DNA from: Desulfosarcina widdelii
GTDB taxonomy: Bacteria > Desulfobacterota > Desulfobacteria > Desulfobacterales > Desulfosarcinaceae
Direction: 5' to 3'
Length of the DNA stretch: 64,000 bases
Assembly (NCBI RefSeq): GCF_009688965.1
Contig: NZ_AP021875.1
Span: forward strand, 6,987,001 to 7,051,000
Under the pieces are notes generated by a model. That model was not told the origin of the DNA. It searched no databases and saw nothing but the letters and a program-made list of their open reading frames with translations. The position numbers were made by a program, and so were the translations under genes. Of this stretch, positions 44,779-53,630 are shown piece by piece. Position 1 is the stretch's first letter. Every line of letters begins with the position of its first letter.

Positions 44779-46032
44779 TCAATCCCCCTTTTCCTGCGAC
44801 AACAGCCGATCGGTCCAGGCCACGGCTTCCCTGAAGGCGGCGATCACTTTTTCACGGTTCAGGTTGAGCTGCTGAACGATGGTATCGGCATCCTCCCACC
44901 GGCCTTCCTCCGCACACTGGGCCAGTCTGAGCAGGGGCAGGTACTCGTTGCCGGCATCCCCGCACAGGGCCTCTTTGAGCGGCTGTTCGATGGGCAGGAA
45001 GGTGACAATCTCTTCCATGGGTGCGGAGAGCAGGGTATCCAGCAGGGAGAACAGCCCCAGCAGGTGCAGGCTTTCCGGATCGAATCCCCAGTAATCGTTG
45101 CTGCGGGCCACCAGTTCCAGAAACTTGCCCCGTTGGGCAGAAAGCTGCAGCAGATCGCCGGTCTCGACCGCCTGGCTCATGTCGTTGAGCAGAACCACCC
45201 GCAACCAGTTTTTCATCCGGTTCCACCCTAAAAGCCGGATGGCGTGTTGCACGGACTTGATTTTGCGGGGAAGGCCGAAGGCCGCCGAGTTCAGAAAGGA
45301 TAACAGGCGGAAGCTGATGGCCGCATCGGACTGGATGGTTTCGGCCAGATCGTCGATATCCGGATCGGGCTGGTCGATGCGCTGCAGCAGCTTGAGGCGT
45401 GAGGTTGCGTTGGAGGTCAGCTTGCGGACCGTAATGGTGTCCGGTTTTTTGAAAAAGGCGCCTTCAAAGAGGTCCGCGCCGGCCTGCCTGCACATCTCGA
45501 ACATGGCAGCGTCATCCACACGGCGGGTCATGATGTCAGTGTTCTTTGCATCAATGGCCGCCAGAAGGTCGGCAACTTCTTTTTCAGTCTTGTCCGCCAC
45601 GGTTGCCCCGACGATGTCCGCCAGGTCATAAAGCGGTTCGAATTCAGGGGCCCCGCTGAATTCCTGCACGGCGATCAGATAGCCGTCGGATTTGAGACGC
45701 TGGAGCATCGCCGGGATTTCCGGATTCAGAAACAGGGACTCGGCCACCTGAACGGCGGCGCTGCCGGGGGGCAGGGCATACGGCATATTGTCCACGATTC
45801 CCATTTCGTCGAAATTCAGCATGACCTTGCGGCCCTGTTGAAGAATCGGCTGAAGACCGATATAGGCCGAGGCGGCTACGTTGGTGGCCGTATCTTCCGC
45901 CGATGACGCCTCTGTTTTTACCGGAACGGTACCGACGCACATCAGTTCGTACCCCCACAGGCGGCGCTGGGCATCGAATATCGGCACCCGGCCGATGGAC
46001 AGCGAAGGCGTGGAATTTTGGGGATCGTTCAT
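44779..46032 (-). CDS. EAL-like/HDOD signalling protein, EAL probably inactive
   Basis: A 417-aa cytoplasmic protein of the YuxH type: an EAL-like N-terminal domain (GRVPIFDAQRRLWGYELMC, LNFDEMG, LADIVGATVADKTEKEV) and an HDOD domain at the C-terminal half (IDDLAETIQSDAAISFRLLSFLNSAAFGLPRKIKSVQHAIRLLG). The catalytic signature that is EAL in active phosphodiesterases reads YEL here, and metal-binding acidic residues are not obvious, so it is probably a non-enzymatic sensor or adaptor. AGGAGA precedes the ATG. It lies 12 bases after the glycogen phosphorylase gene, so the two are cotranscribed. Confidence 0.85.
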   Translation of the reverse strand: MNDPQNSTPSLSIGRVPIFDAQRRLWGYELMCVGTVPVKTEASSAEDTATNVAASAYIGLQPILQQGRKVMLNFDEMGIVDNMPYALPPGSAAVQVAESLFLNPEIPAMLQRLKSDGYLIAVQEFSGAPEFEPLYDLADIVGATVADKTEKEVADLLAAIDAKNTDIMTRRVDDAAMFEMCRQAGADLFEGAFFKKPDTITVRKLTSNATSRLKLLQRIDQPDPDIDDLAETIQSDAAISFRLLSFLNSAAFGLPRKIKSVQHAIRLLGWNRMKNWLRVVLLNDMSQAVETGDLLQLSAQRGKFLELVARSNDYWGFDPESLHLLGLFSLLDTLLSAPMEEIVTFLPIEQPLKEALCGDAGNEYLPLLRLAQCAEEGRWEDADTIVQQLNLNREKVIAAFREAVAWTDRLLSQEKGD

Positions 46033-46043
46033 AAGAGAATCTC

Positions 46044-48521
46044 CTACTCGATTTTCGGCAGCGGTTTGAGCCCCCAGATGTTCTCGGCATACTCCATCAC
46101 CGAACGATCACTGGAGAACTTGCCCATGCGGGCGGTGTTAAGAATCGACCGGCGGGTCCACTCCTGCTGATCGAGGAAGAGTTCTCCGACGGCCTCCTGG
46201 GCTTTCACGTAGGCCCTGAAATCGGCCAGCAGCATGTAGTAGTCCCCCTTGTGCAGCAGTGATTCTACGACGGGGGCGAAAAGGCCGGGATCCGTGGGCG
46301 AGAAATCCCCCCGGCTGATGCTGTCCAGAACGCGCCGCAGTTCGGCATCGTTTTCGTAGTAGCTCCACGGATTGTAGCCGTTGTTGCGAAGATCGGTCAC
46401 CTGCCGGGCGGTAAGGCCGAAGATAAAGATGTTTTCTTTGCCCACCTCTTCCATGATCTCGATGTTGGCGCCGTCCAGGGTGCCGATGGTCAGTGCCCCG
46501 TTGAGGGACATCTTCATGTTGCCCGTTCCCGAGGCTTCCAGGCCGGCGGTGGAGATCTGCTCGGACAGATCCACTGCCGGGACGATCTTCTCGGCCTGGG
46601 AGACGCAATAGTTGGGCAGAAACAGCACCCGCAGTTTTCCCTGAACGTCCGGGTCGTTGTTGGTCTTTGCGGCCACGGAATTGATCAGCTTGATGATGCG
46701 CTTGGCCTGGTGGTACGCCGGGGCGGCCTTGCCGGCAAAGATCACCGTGCGCGGCACCACCGGCGCGGCGGGATCGGCCTTGATGCGGTGGTAGAGCGCG
46801 ATGACGTGCAGCACGTTGAGAAGCTGGCGTTTGTACTCGTGGATCCGTTTGACCTGCACGGAAAACAGGGTGTCCGGATCGACGCCCAGTCCAATTTTTC
46901 TCAGGATGTAGCGTGACAGTCGCTTTTTATTCTTTTTCTTGACGGAGATCCAGCGGTGTCGGAAATCGGCATCGTCGGCCAGTGGCTCCAGCTCCCGCAA
47001 CCGTTTCAGATCGGTGATCCATCCGGGACCGATGGTGTCATCGATCAACTGTGCCAGGGATGGGTTGGCCTGGGCCAGCCAGCGACGCGGCGTGATGCCG
47101 TTGGTGACATTGGTCAGCCGGCCGGGAAAGAGAGTGTCGAAGTCTTTGAAAAGGCTCTCTTTGAGAATTTTGCTGTGCAAGGCCGCAACGCCGTTGACGG
47201 TATGGCTGCCCACGATGGCCAGATGGGCCATGCGAACCCGCTGCTGGGAGCCTTCGGCAATCAGCGATACCCGGGGCAGCAGGGCATCGGCGGTTTTCCC
47301 TATCGGAGCCAGGGTGCTCAGAAAACGGCGGTTGATTTCGAAGATGATGTCCATGTGCCGGGGCAGCAGGCGGCCAATGAGATCCACGGGCCAGGTCTCC
47401 AGGGCCTCGGGCAGCACGGTGTGATTGGTGTAGGCAAAGGTTTTCTCGCAGATGGGCCAGGCGGTTTCCCAGGTCAGGCCCTCCTCGTCCATCAGCAGAC
47501 GCATGAGTTCGGGAATGGCGATGGCCGGATGCGTGTCGTTGAGCTGGATGGCCACGAAGTCGGGCAGCTCGGAGAAGTCACGGTCGAGCTTTTTGTAGCG
47601 CCGCAGAATGTCGGACAGGGTGGCGGCCACGAAAAAGTACTGCTGTTTCAGACGCAGTTCGCGGCCCTGTTCCACTTCGTCGCTGGGGTAGAGGACGGAG
47701 GAGATGGTTTCGCTTTGCACCTTGGCTTCGACGGCACCGATGTAGTCGCCCTGGTTGAACTCTTCCAGGTCGAATTCCCGGCTTGACTGGGCCCGCCATA
47801 ACCGCATGTTGGTGACGAAATCGTCTCCATAACCGGGAACGAGGATATCGCAGGCCATGGCCATGACCACCTCGCCCCCCACCCAGCGATAGCCGGTGCG
47901 GCCGGCGGCGTCGGTAACCGCCTCAGTGCGGCCGTAAAACTGAACCGGAATAAGGTATTCTCCCCGGCGGATCTCCCAGGGAGTGCCTCTGCGCACCCAG
48001 TTGTCGCATTGTTCCCGCTGCCAACCGTCCTGAACGATCTGGTGAAAAATGCCGTAGTCGTAAAAAATTCCATAGCCGTAGCCGGGAAAATCCAGGCAGG
48101 CCAAAGAATCCATGTAGCAGGAGGCCAGACGCCCCAGACCGCCGTTTCCCAGACCGGCGTCCCATTCCTCTTCTTCCAGCTCTTCGAGATCGTATCCGAT
48201 GGCTTCCACAGCCCGGCGCGCTTCGTCCACCATCTTCAGGCTGATGAGGTAGTTCATGAGAAAACGGCCCGGAAGGAATTCCAGGCTGAGAAAATAGACC
48301 CGCTTGGCCAGGGTGTCGTACTGGGTGCGCTGGGTGCGGATCCAGCGGTCCATGAGACGGTCGCGCACCGCGAAGGCCAGTCCCATGAAAGCGGCGTGGC
48401 GATTTGGTTTGGCGGGATCACGGCCCATGGTGAACCGGATATGGCGGGCGATGTCCTCTTCGAGCGTGTCGGCAGAGAGCGGACACTCCTCCGGTTTGTC
48501 GTGCTGACCATCGGTCTTCAT
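46044..48521 (-). CDS. glgP: Glycogen/alpha-glucan phosphorylase
   Basis: GlgP splits alpha-1,4-glucan with phosphate, giving glucose-1-phosphate, in the cytoplasm. The 825-aa length is normal for the GT35 family. Motifs: an N-terminal GNGGLGRLASCYMDSLA, central DTHPAIAIPELMRLLMDEEGL, and the PLP-binding segment ASGTGNMKMSLNGALTIG with the Schiff-base lysine Lys670. GAGGATGATCC precedes the ATG. It stands first in a minus-strand run followed by the EAL/HDOD, GGDEF, hybrid kinase and HD-GYP genes, which suggests that glycogen use and c-di-GMP signalling share a transcript here. No glgA, glgB or glgC gene is nearby. Confidence 0.96.
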   Translation of the reverse strand: MKTDGQHDKPEECPLSADTLEEDIARHIRFTMGRDPAKPNRHAAFMGLAFAVRDRLMDRWIRTQRTQYDTLAKRVYFLSLEFLPGRFLMNYLISLKMVDEARRAVEAIGYDLEELEEEEWDAGLGNGGLGRLASCYMDSLACLDFPGYGYGIFYDYGIFHQIVQDGWQREQCDNWVRRGTPWEIRRGEYLIPVQFYGRTEAVTDAAGRTGYRWVGGEVVMAMACDILVPGYGDDFVTNMRLWRAQSSREFDLEEFNQGDYIGAVEAKVQSETISSVLYPSDEVEQGRELRLKQQYFFVAATLSDILRRYKKLDRDFSELPDFVAIQLNDTHPAIAIPELMRLLMDEEGLTWETAWPICEKTFAYTNHTVLPEALETWPVDLIGRLLPRHMDIIFEINRRFLSTLAPIGKTADALLPRVSLIAEGSQQRVRMAHLAIVGSHTVNGVAALHSKILKESLFKDFDTLFPGRLTNVTNGITPRRWLAQANPSLAQLIDDTIGPGWITDLKRLRELEPLADDADFRHRWISVKKKNKKRLSRYILRKIGLGVDPDTLFSVQVKRIHEYKRQLLNVLHVIALYHRIKADPAAPVVPRTVIFAGKAAPAYHQAKRIIKLINSVAAKTNNDPDVQGKLRVLFLPNYCVSQAEKIVPAVDLSEQISTAGLEASGTGNMKMSLNGALTIGTLDGANIEIMEEVGKENIFIFGLTARQVTDLRNNGYNPWSYYENDAELRRVLDSISRGDFSPTDPGLFAPVVESLLHKGDYYMLLADFRAYVKAQEAVGELFLDQQEWTRRSILNTARMGKFSSDRSVMEYAENIWGLKPLPKIE

Positions 48522-49006
48522 GGATCATCCTCCTGGAAAAAGGGTACTGGAATCATGCAGCGCTGCGCCGAGCGGCCCTTCCTGAACGTTAAAGAAAACG
48601 GGGATGACATTGCCGCCCTCCCGGTTCGGTGGGGAAAGGGTGCCATTGAACGGAGAAAGCCAGGGAGACCGGCGCTGCCGCGGCCCGGCTCCCGTCAATG
48701 GCCGAACGGAGAATCGACCGGGAAGGACTCGTTAAAGCCTACCCCAATGGATTTTCCAGATCAACGATTATTGCAGCCAGGCTATCAAAAGAATCCCAAT
48801 GGGACAATTCCGGGCACTGGAAAATTCAGGCAAGAATTCCATGTCGTTGCAGATTCATCATTTACCATGAGTCCACATATGGATCGCTCCACAGACATTT
48901 CCGTATCGGATATAACCGCGGCGGGATGGGGTGCCGGACACCTCCTTCAGGCTTTTTATACCAAGGAGGTGTCCGGTAGGGAGGCAGGCAATGTTTTAAC
49001 GGATCT
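48522..49006. other. Intergenic region between glgP and CMD gene
   Basis: About 485 bases. It holds the promoter of the glgP-c-di-GMP run and a strong hairpin (48934-48976) that ends the catabolic operon on its right. No supported gene. Confidence 0.5.
48934..48976 (-). terminator. Perfect 14-bp stem-loop at end of the catabolic operon
   Basis: Arms ccggacacctcctt (48934-48947) and aaggaggtgtccgg (48963-48976) pair perfectly around a 15-base loop. It starts about 30 bases past the CMD stop. No U run follows on either strand, so it may act as a pause or stabiliser; the arm also contains a ribosome-binding-like aaggaggt. Confidence 0.6.
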
Positions 49007-49384
49007 TTAACGTTCTTCTTGTTGAAAAATTTCACGAGCAGCATTGATTCCGTTTATGGCAGCAGGAAACCCTGCAAATACTGCCATTTGAAGGATCACT
49101 TCGATGATTTCCACTTTCGTGCAGCCCACGTTTAGGGCCCCTTGTATATGGACTTTGAGCTGCGGGTAAGCGGTTCCCATGGCTGTCAGGGCAGCAACGG
49201 TCGCCAGTTGCCTCGATTTTAAATCAAGATTGGCGCGAGATAAAACATCACCATATGAAAACTGTATGATCCAGTCGGCCAGGTCAGGAGCGATGTCTTT
49301 CAGGCTTTCGACAACTGCGGATCCTGACGAACCTGTGATTTTTTCTAATGCACCCAGGCCTGTTTGATAGCGAGCATCTTCCAT
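49007..49384 (-). CDS. Carboxymuconolactone decarboxylase-family protein
   Basis: A 125-aa protein of the CMD/AhpD fold (PF02627). The family segment RQLATVAALTAMGTAYPQLKVHIQGALNVGCTKVEIIEVILQMAVFAGFPAAINGI is complete. It lacks the CxxC-plus-His active site of AhpD peroxidases, so a decarboxylase or structural role is more likely. AAGGGGATC precedes the ATG. It is the last gene of the minus-strand TRAP/thiolase/ligase operon, 30 bases before a strong stem-loop. The physiological substrate is unknown. Confidence 0.88.
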   Translation of the reverse strand: MEDARYQTGLGALEKITGSSGSAVVESLKDIAPDLADWIIQFSYGDVLSRANLDLKSRQLATVAALTAMGTAYPQLKVHIQGALNVGCTKVEIIEVILQMAVFAGFPAAINGINAAREIFQQEER

Positions 49385-49417
49385 CGTTGATCCCCTTTAA
49401 AGCATTAAAAATGATCG

Positions 49418-49837
49418 TCAAGCCGGACGAAAAGCGAGCACAGTGGATTTAATACCATCTTTTTCTTTATGAATATAGTCCGTACGCATAGCCATTCCGA
49501 CGGTGACCGCTTCCGGTTTTTGGGGGTCGATTCCCCGGATGCGGGCATCGATGCGCAGACCTTTCGCCAGTTCGACAACTCCCGTGAAATAAGGATTTTT
49601 CCGGCCGAAACCCTCTTGCGCCATGGCCGGCGGCACGACGCTGATGCAGGTAAAAGCTGCCAGTTTGCCGGTTTCCGGCAGCTTGATCCATTCCAATTCC
49701 CGATGAAAGCACTTCGTGCAGATCGGTTTTGGAGGAAGGTAGGCGGCGCCGCAATTCCGGCACCGGCAGCCCATCAATTTTTCCTCGGAGAGAAAGGCTT
49801 GAAAGGACAAATCGCTGAAATCGCGGTTCTCCCGCAT
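49418..49837 (-). CDS. DUF35 zinc-ribbon/OB-fold thiolase partner
   Basis: A 139-aa protein with an N-terminal rubredoxin-like zinc ribbon (C-x2-C at GCRCRNC, then C-x2-C at ICTKCF) and an OB-fold (LAAFTCISVVPP, NPYFTGVVELAKGLRIDARIRG). Proteins of this kind form complexes with thiolases and let them act on CoA esters. GAAAGGAGATAGAT precedes the ATG at 49837, which begins two bases after the thiolase stop, so the pair is translated together. It shows that the neighbouring thiolase is of the two-subunit type. Confidence 0.92.
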   Translation of the reverse strand: MRENRDFSDLSFQAFLSEEKLMGCRCRNCGAAYLPPKPICTKCFHRELEWIKLPETGKLAAFTCISVVPPAMAQEGFGRKNPYFTGVVELAKGLRIDARIRGIDPQKPEAVTVGMAMRTDYIHKEKDGIKSTVLAFRPA

Positions 49838-49839
49838 AT

Positions 49840-51105
49840 CTATCTCCTTTCCAGGATCGTGAAGGTACATGTTCCGCCGGTTCCGCCAAGGTTATGGGCA
49901 GCGCCAATCCGAAGATTATCCTTGGGAACCTGGCGTTTTCCCGCTTTGCCGCGCAACTGGGTCCAGATTTCGAACAACTGGGAGGTTCCGGTTGCTCCCA
50001 CAGGATGACCTTTGCACTTCAGACCTCCCGAGGTGTTGATCGGAATGGGACCGTTCAACGCCGTGGCCCCTTCGGCTATGGCGCGATATCCCTGGCCTTG
50101 CGGGAAAAAACCCAAATCTTCGACATGGATCAACTCCGCCATGGAAAAGCAGTCGTGAACTTCGGCAAACTGAATGGCATCGGCGTCAATTCCGGCCATC
50201 CCGTAGGCTTCCTGTGCGGCGTATCGTGTGGCTTCGAATGAAGTCAAAGATTCGCTGGCGTGCAACCCGCGACCGCTGCCCTGGCCGATGCCGGCCACAA
50301 AAATCGGCTCGTCGGTAAAATTGCGCACAAGCTCCTCAGCCACCAGAAGAATGCAGCTGGCGCCGTCGCTGATGGGACAGCAGTCGTAAAGATGAAGGGG
50401 CCAGGCGACGGGAGGATTTACCGTTGGATCGGACAGGAAAGATTTTTCGTCGCTCCAATCCGGTACCGGAAGACCGCGTTGCTCCAGTTTCTTTCGGCGT
50501 GCATCCATGATGTCCCGTATGGTCAACGGGAATTGAGCCTTGGGGTTGAGAGGAGCGTTGTTGTGACTCTTAACTGTAATGTTCATCAGATCTTCTCGAC
50601 CGGCACCGTATTTGGCGAAATAGGCGGTGGCCAGGGCACCGAAAACACCCGGAAAGGTAAATCCCGCCTCTCCTTCATACGGAACGGTGGCCAGGGCAAG
50701 ACCTTCGGCAACCTCTTCGGTGGTTCGTTTGGACATCTGTTCCACACCCCCGACCAGCACGATGTCGTAGAATCCGGAGGCGATGGCAAACACGCCCTCG
50801 CGGAATGCCAACGCACTGGATGCACAGGCCCCTTCCGTCCGGGTTGCGGGTTTTGGCGTCAGGCCGATGAGATCCGAAATAATAGGCCCCCAGTGTGCCT
50901 GGTGAACGAAGAAATCGTTAGTAAAATTACCCACATAAAGGGCATCGATATCCTTCGGATCCAGTCCCTTGTCAACGGAAGTGAGCATTTCGCCGAATGC
51001 CTCGGCAAAAAGATCCTTGGAATTTTTATCCGGAAACATGCCGAATTTAGACATCCCGGCACCGGCTATGGCAACACCTCTTGCGAGTTTTCTCTTTTTG
51101 GGCAT
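49840..51105 (-). CDS. Thiolase-family protein (SCP-x/acetyl-CoA acetyltransferase type)
   Basis: A 421-aa thiolase. The acyl-binding cysteine is Cys94 in EGACASSALA; the second active-site block is HDCF, and the C-terminal GHPVGATG supplies the catalytic histidine. The family is close to the archaeal HMG-CoA-pathway thiolases and SCP-x thiolases that work with a DUF35 partner, here encoded directly downstream. The ATG at 51105 is preferred over the TTG at 51165. It likely cleaves a 3-oxoacyl-CoA produced by the ligase and SDR of the same operon (inference). Confidence 0.88.
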   Translation of the reverse strand: MPKKRKLARGVAIAGAGMSKFGMFPDKNSKDLFAEAFGEMLTSVDKGLDPKDIDALYVGNFTNDFFVHQAHWGPIISDLIGLTPKPATRTEGACASSALAFREGVFAIASGFYDIVLVGGVEQMSKRTTEEVAEGLALATVPYEGEAGFTFPGVFGALATAYFAKYGAGREDLMNITVKSHNNAPLNPKAQFPLTIRDIMDARRKKLEQRGLPVPDWSDEKSFLSDPTVNPPVAWPLHLYDCCPISDGASCILLVAEELVRNFTDEPIFVAGIGQGSGRGLHASESLTSFEATRYAAQEAYGMAGIDADAIQFAEVHDCFSMAELIHVEDLGFFPQGQGYRAIAEGATALNGPIPINTSGGLKCKGHPVGATGTSQLFEIWTQLRGKAGKRQVPKDNLRIGAAHNLGGTGGTCTFTILERR

Positions 51106-51183
51106 TTCAAGTCTCCCGGGTCCTGGAATCAATCCGTCGAGGACCAGTTCAATGCATTTGATCAATCCGTTTTCTCGAGAAGA

Positions 51184-52746
51184 TCAAAGTTTGCGTGTTT
51201 GATTTTTCCAATAACGGTCCCGAAGCTCGCGTTTAAGTATTTTTCCATAGTTGCTCTTGGGCAGATCGTCTACAAACTCTACGGACTTCGGCTTTTTGTA
51301 GCCTGCAATGTTGTCGCGGCAAAAGTCGATCAGCTCCTTTTCGGTAGCCGACTTTCCCGGGACCAGCGAGACTACCGCCTTGATTGCTTCGCCCCATTTG
51401 GGATCCGGGACGCCGATCACGGAAACTTCCCGGACCGATGGATGCCCGACAAGAACTTCCTCGATCTCGCGAGGATATATGTTTTCCCCTCCGCTGATGA
51501 TCATGTCCTTTGAGCGGTCCATGATAAAAAGGCACCCGCTTTCATCCAGGTAACCGACATCGCCTGTGTGCAGCCATCCCTTTCGGAGGGTCGAATTCGT
51601 GGCGTCCGGATTTCTCCAGTATCCTTTCATCACCAGGTCGGAGCGGGTGACAATCTCGCCGATTTGGTGACAAGGAAGTTCGTTGTCGCCTTCATCGAAA
51701 ATCTTGACTTCCACATCCGTACGGGCAAAACCGGCCGATCCCAAACGTTTCATTTCTTCAGGGCTACCGTTTGCCTTATGGGCCCATTGGGGAAGGTAAG
51801 TGATGGTCATCGGCGATTCGCCCTGGCCAAAAAGCTGCACGAGGCAGGGGCCGAGCTTTTCGATGGCCTTTTTCAGATCTTCGACCAGCATCGGTGCACC
51901 GCCGTAATTGAGAGAACGCAGAGAACTGAGGTCGTATTTCGGCAGTGCTTCGTGATCGACCAGCATCTTGATCATCGTGGGTGCTGCAAACATATTGGTG
52001 ACCCGGTATTGCTGGATTGTCTGGAAGACAAGCTCCGGTTCGAAGGATTTGGAGGCCAGTATCACGCTGGTCGCCCCTTTTCCAATATTCGGAATGCCGT
52101 AAAGCCCGCTTCCGTGGGACAATGGCGCCGCGTGAAGGACGACGTCGTCCGGTGTGAAACCCGGAGCGATATCGGCATAAAAATTCATGGTCATTGCCAG
52201 CAGGTTGCGGTGCGTCAACATCGCGCCCTTTGGCATTCCCGTCGTCCCCGATGTATAAAAAAGCCAGGCAAGATCGTCGGGAGACACGTCCACATCGACA
52301 AATTCGTCGGAGGCCTTGTCGAGCAGGGATTCATAGTCCAACAGCTCACCTTTGGCGCCGTCCAACGTTATCAGATGGTTCGCATTGGGGATCCTGTCTC
52401 GAACCGAGATGATTGCATCGTTAAATTCCGACGATAGGATTACCGCCCGTGATTCCGAGTGATCCACGATAAAGGCAACTTCTTTGGGATGGAGACGAAA
52501 GTTGATCGGAACCGCACCCAACCCGTTCTTGAAGCAGGCAAACATCGCTTCATATGTTTCCGGATAGTTGTATTGAAGGATGGCGACGTTGTCCCCCTTC
52601 TCAAGGCCCAACTGTTTGAGAACGTTGGCCAGTCTGTTCACACGGGCAGAGAATTGCGCATAGGTGAGCTTTCTGTCCTTGTGTATAAAAGCCGCTTTTT
52701 CCGGAAACATCCGTGCCGTCTTGGTCAGCAGCATGCTGAGGTTCAT
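51184..52746 (-). CDS. Acyl-CoA ligase (AMP-forming)
   Basis: A 520-aa cytoplasmic adenylating enzyme that activates a carboxylic acid to its CoA ester. Motifs are YTSGTTGMPKGAMLTHRN (P-loop), a GEIVTRSDLVMKGYW segment, GWLHTGDVGYLDESG and the C-terminal KSNYGKILKRELRD lysine motif. AAGGAGTT precedes the ATG. It resembles medium/long-chain or cyclohexane/aryl-type ligases; the substrate cannot be read. With the TRAP transporter, SDR and thiolase it indicates import of a carboxylate followed by CoA activation and beta-oxidation-like cleavage. Confidence 0.92.
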   Translation of the reverse strand: MNLSMLLTKTARMFPEKAAFIHKDRKLTYAQFSARVNRLANVLKQLGLEKGDNVAILQYNYPETYEAMFACFKNGLGAVPINFRLHPKEVAFIVDHSESRAVILSSEFNDAIISVRDRIPNANHLITLDGAKGELLDYESLLDKASDEFVDVDVSPDDLAWLFYTSGTTGMPKGAMLTHRNLLAMTMNFYADIAPGFTPDDVVLHAAPLSHGSGLYGIPNIGKGATSVILASKSFEPELVFQTIQQYRVTNMFAAPTMIKMLVDHEALPKYDLSSLRSLNYGGAPMLVEDLKKAIEKLGPCLVQLFGQGESPMTITYLPQWAHKANGSPEEMKRLGSAGFARTDVEVKIFDEGDNELPCHQIGEIVTRSDLVMKGYWRNPDATNSTLRKGWLHTGDVGYLDESGCLFIMDRSKDMIISGGENIYPREIEEVLVGHPSVREVSVIGVPDPKWGEAIKAVVSLVPGKSATEKELIDFCRDNIAGYKKPKSVEFVDDLPKSNYGKILKRELRDRYWKNQTRKL

Positions 52747-52785
52747 CTGTAACTCCTTATAAACATGAACGATATTGTTCGAAGA

Positions 52786-53565
52786 TCAGGCGGTAACCCA
52801 TCCCCCGTCAACGTTGAGCACTTGACCGGTAATATAACTGGACGCATCGGAGGCAAGAAACAGGATGGCATCGGCCATCTCCTGGGGTTTTCCCATTCTG
52901 GCAATCGGCAGCATCGACACATTGTAATCGAAACCCCTTGTCATCTCCGTTTCGCAGGCTCCCGGAGCAACGCAGTTGACAAAGATGCCGTCTTTGGCGA
53001 TGTCCTTGGCGATCCACCTTGTCAGCGTAATCACCCCTCCCTTGGCTGCCGCATACGCAGGACCTGAACGGCCGCGGGCTTTTTCGGGACTGTCATCCAA
53101 CTTTGACACCGCGCCGCCAATGATGCCTGAAATGGAACTGACATTTACAATTTTGCCGTAACCCTGTTTGCGCATGTGGGGATAAAGAGACTGAATGCAT
53201 AGAAACGTCCCCTTCATGACGACATCGACGACTCGGTCCCAGGTGGCTTCGGAAGTTTCGAGAAGTGTGTCTCGATGCACCACACCGGCATTGTTTATCA
53301 GGATATCGATATGCCCGAAAACCTCGATCGCCTTGTCGACCATATGTTTGACATCTTGCGATAAGGCGACGTTGGTTTCCACTGCGATCGCCTGACGTCC
53401 CATTGCCTTGACCTGGTCGACCGTTTCCGACGCATCGATAAGATCGGCAATCACGATATTGGCTCCATTTTTGGCAAGAGCCAATGCAGCGGCTGCCCCG
53501 ATGCCTCGTGCACCGCCGGTTACAATGGCAGTGCGCCGGTTTAAATCCAATACACTATTGTTCAT
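52786..53565 (-). CDS. SDR-family oxidoreductase
   Basis: A 259-aa short-chain dehydrogenase. The cofactor loop TGGARGIGAAAALALAKNG (GxxxGxG) and ADLIDA, NNAG, a central SSISGI serine, and the YAAAKGG motif (Tyr-x3-Lys) are present, so it is catalytically complete. The D in ADL after the second strand favours NAD(H). GGAGG precedes the ATG at 53565, which is chosen over the 53589 frame. It lies 39 bases before the ligase gene and probably oxidises a 3-hydroxyacyl-CoA or an alcohol intermediate of the pathway. Confidence 0.92.
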   Translation of the reverse strand: MNNSVLDLNRRTAIVTGGARGIGAAAALALAKNGANIVIADLIDASETVDQVKAMGRQAIAVETNVALSQDVKHMVDKAIEVFGHIDILINNAGVVHRDTLLETSEATWDRVVDVVMKGTFLCIQSLYPHMRKQGYGKIVNVSSISGIIGGAVSKLDDSPEKARGRSGPAYAAAKGGVITLTRWIAKDIAKDGIFVNCVAPGACETEMTRGFDYNVSMLPIARMGKPQEMADAILFLASDASSYITGQVLNVDGGWVTA

Positions 53566-53630
53566 GTATTCCTCCATATCGACATCCATTTCTCATCTAT
53601 CTTCAAAATAAATCTCAAAATTAAGAATGA

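Noticed and set aside
50260..51513. Plus-strand ORF (417 aa) over the thiolase and ligase genes
   Set aside because: Antisense of two well-identified genes; no start signal.
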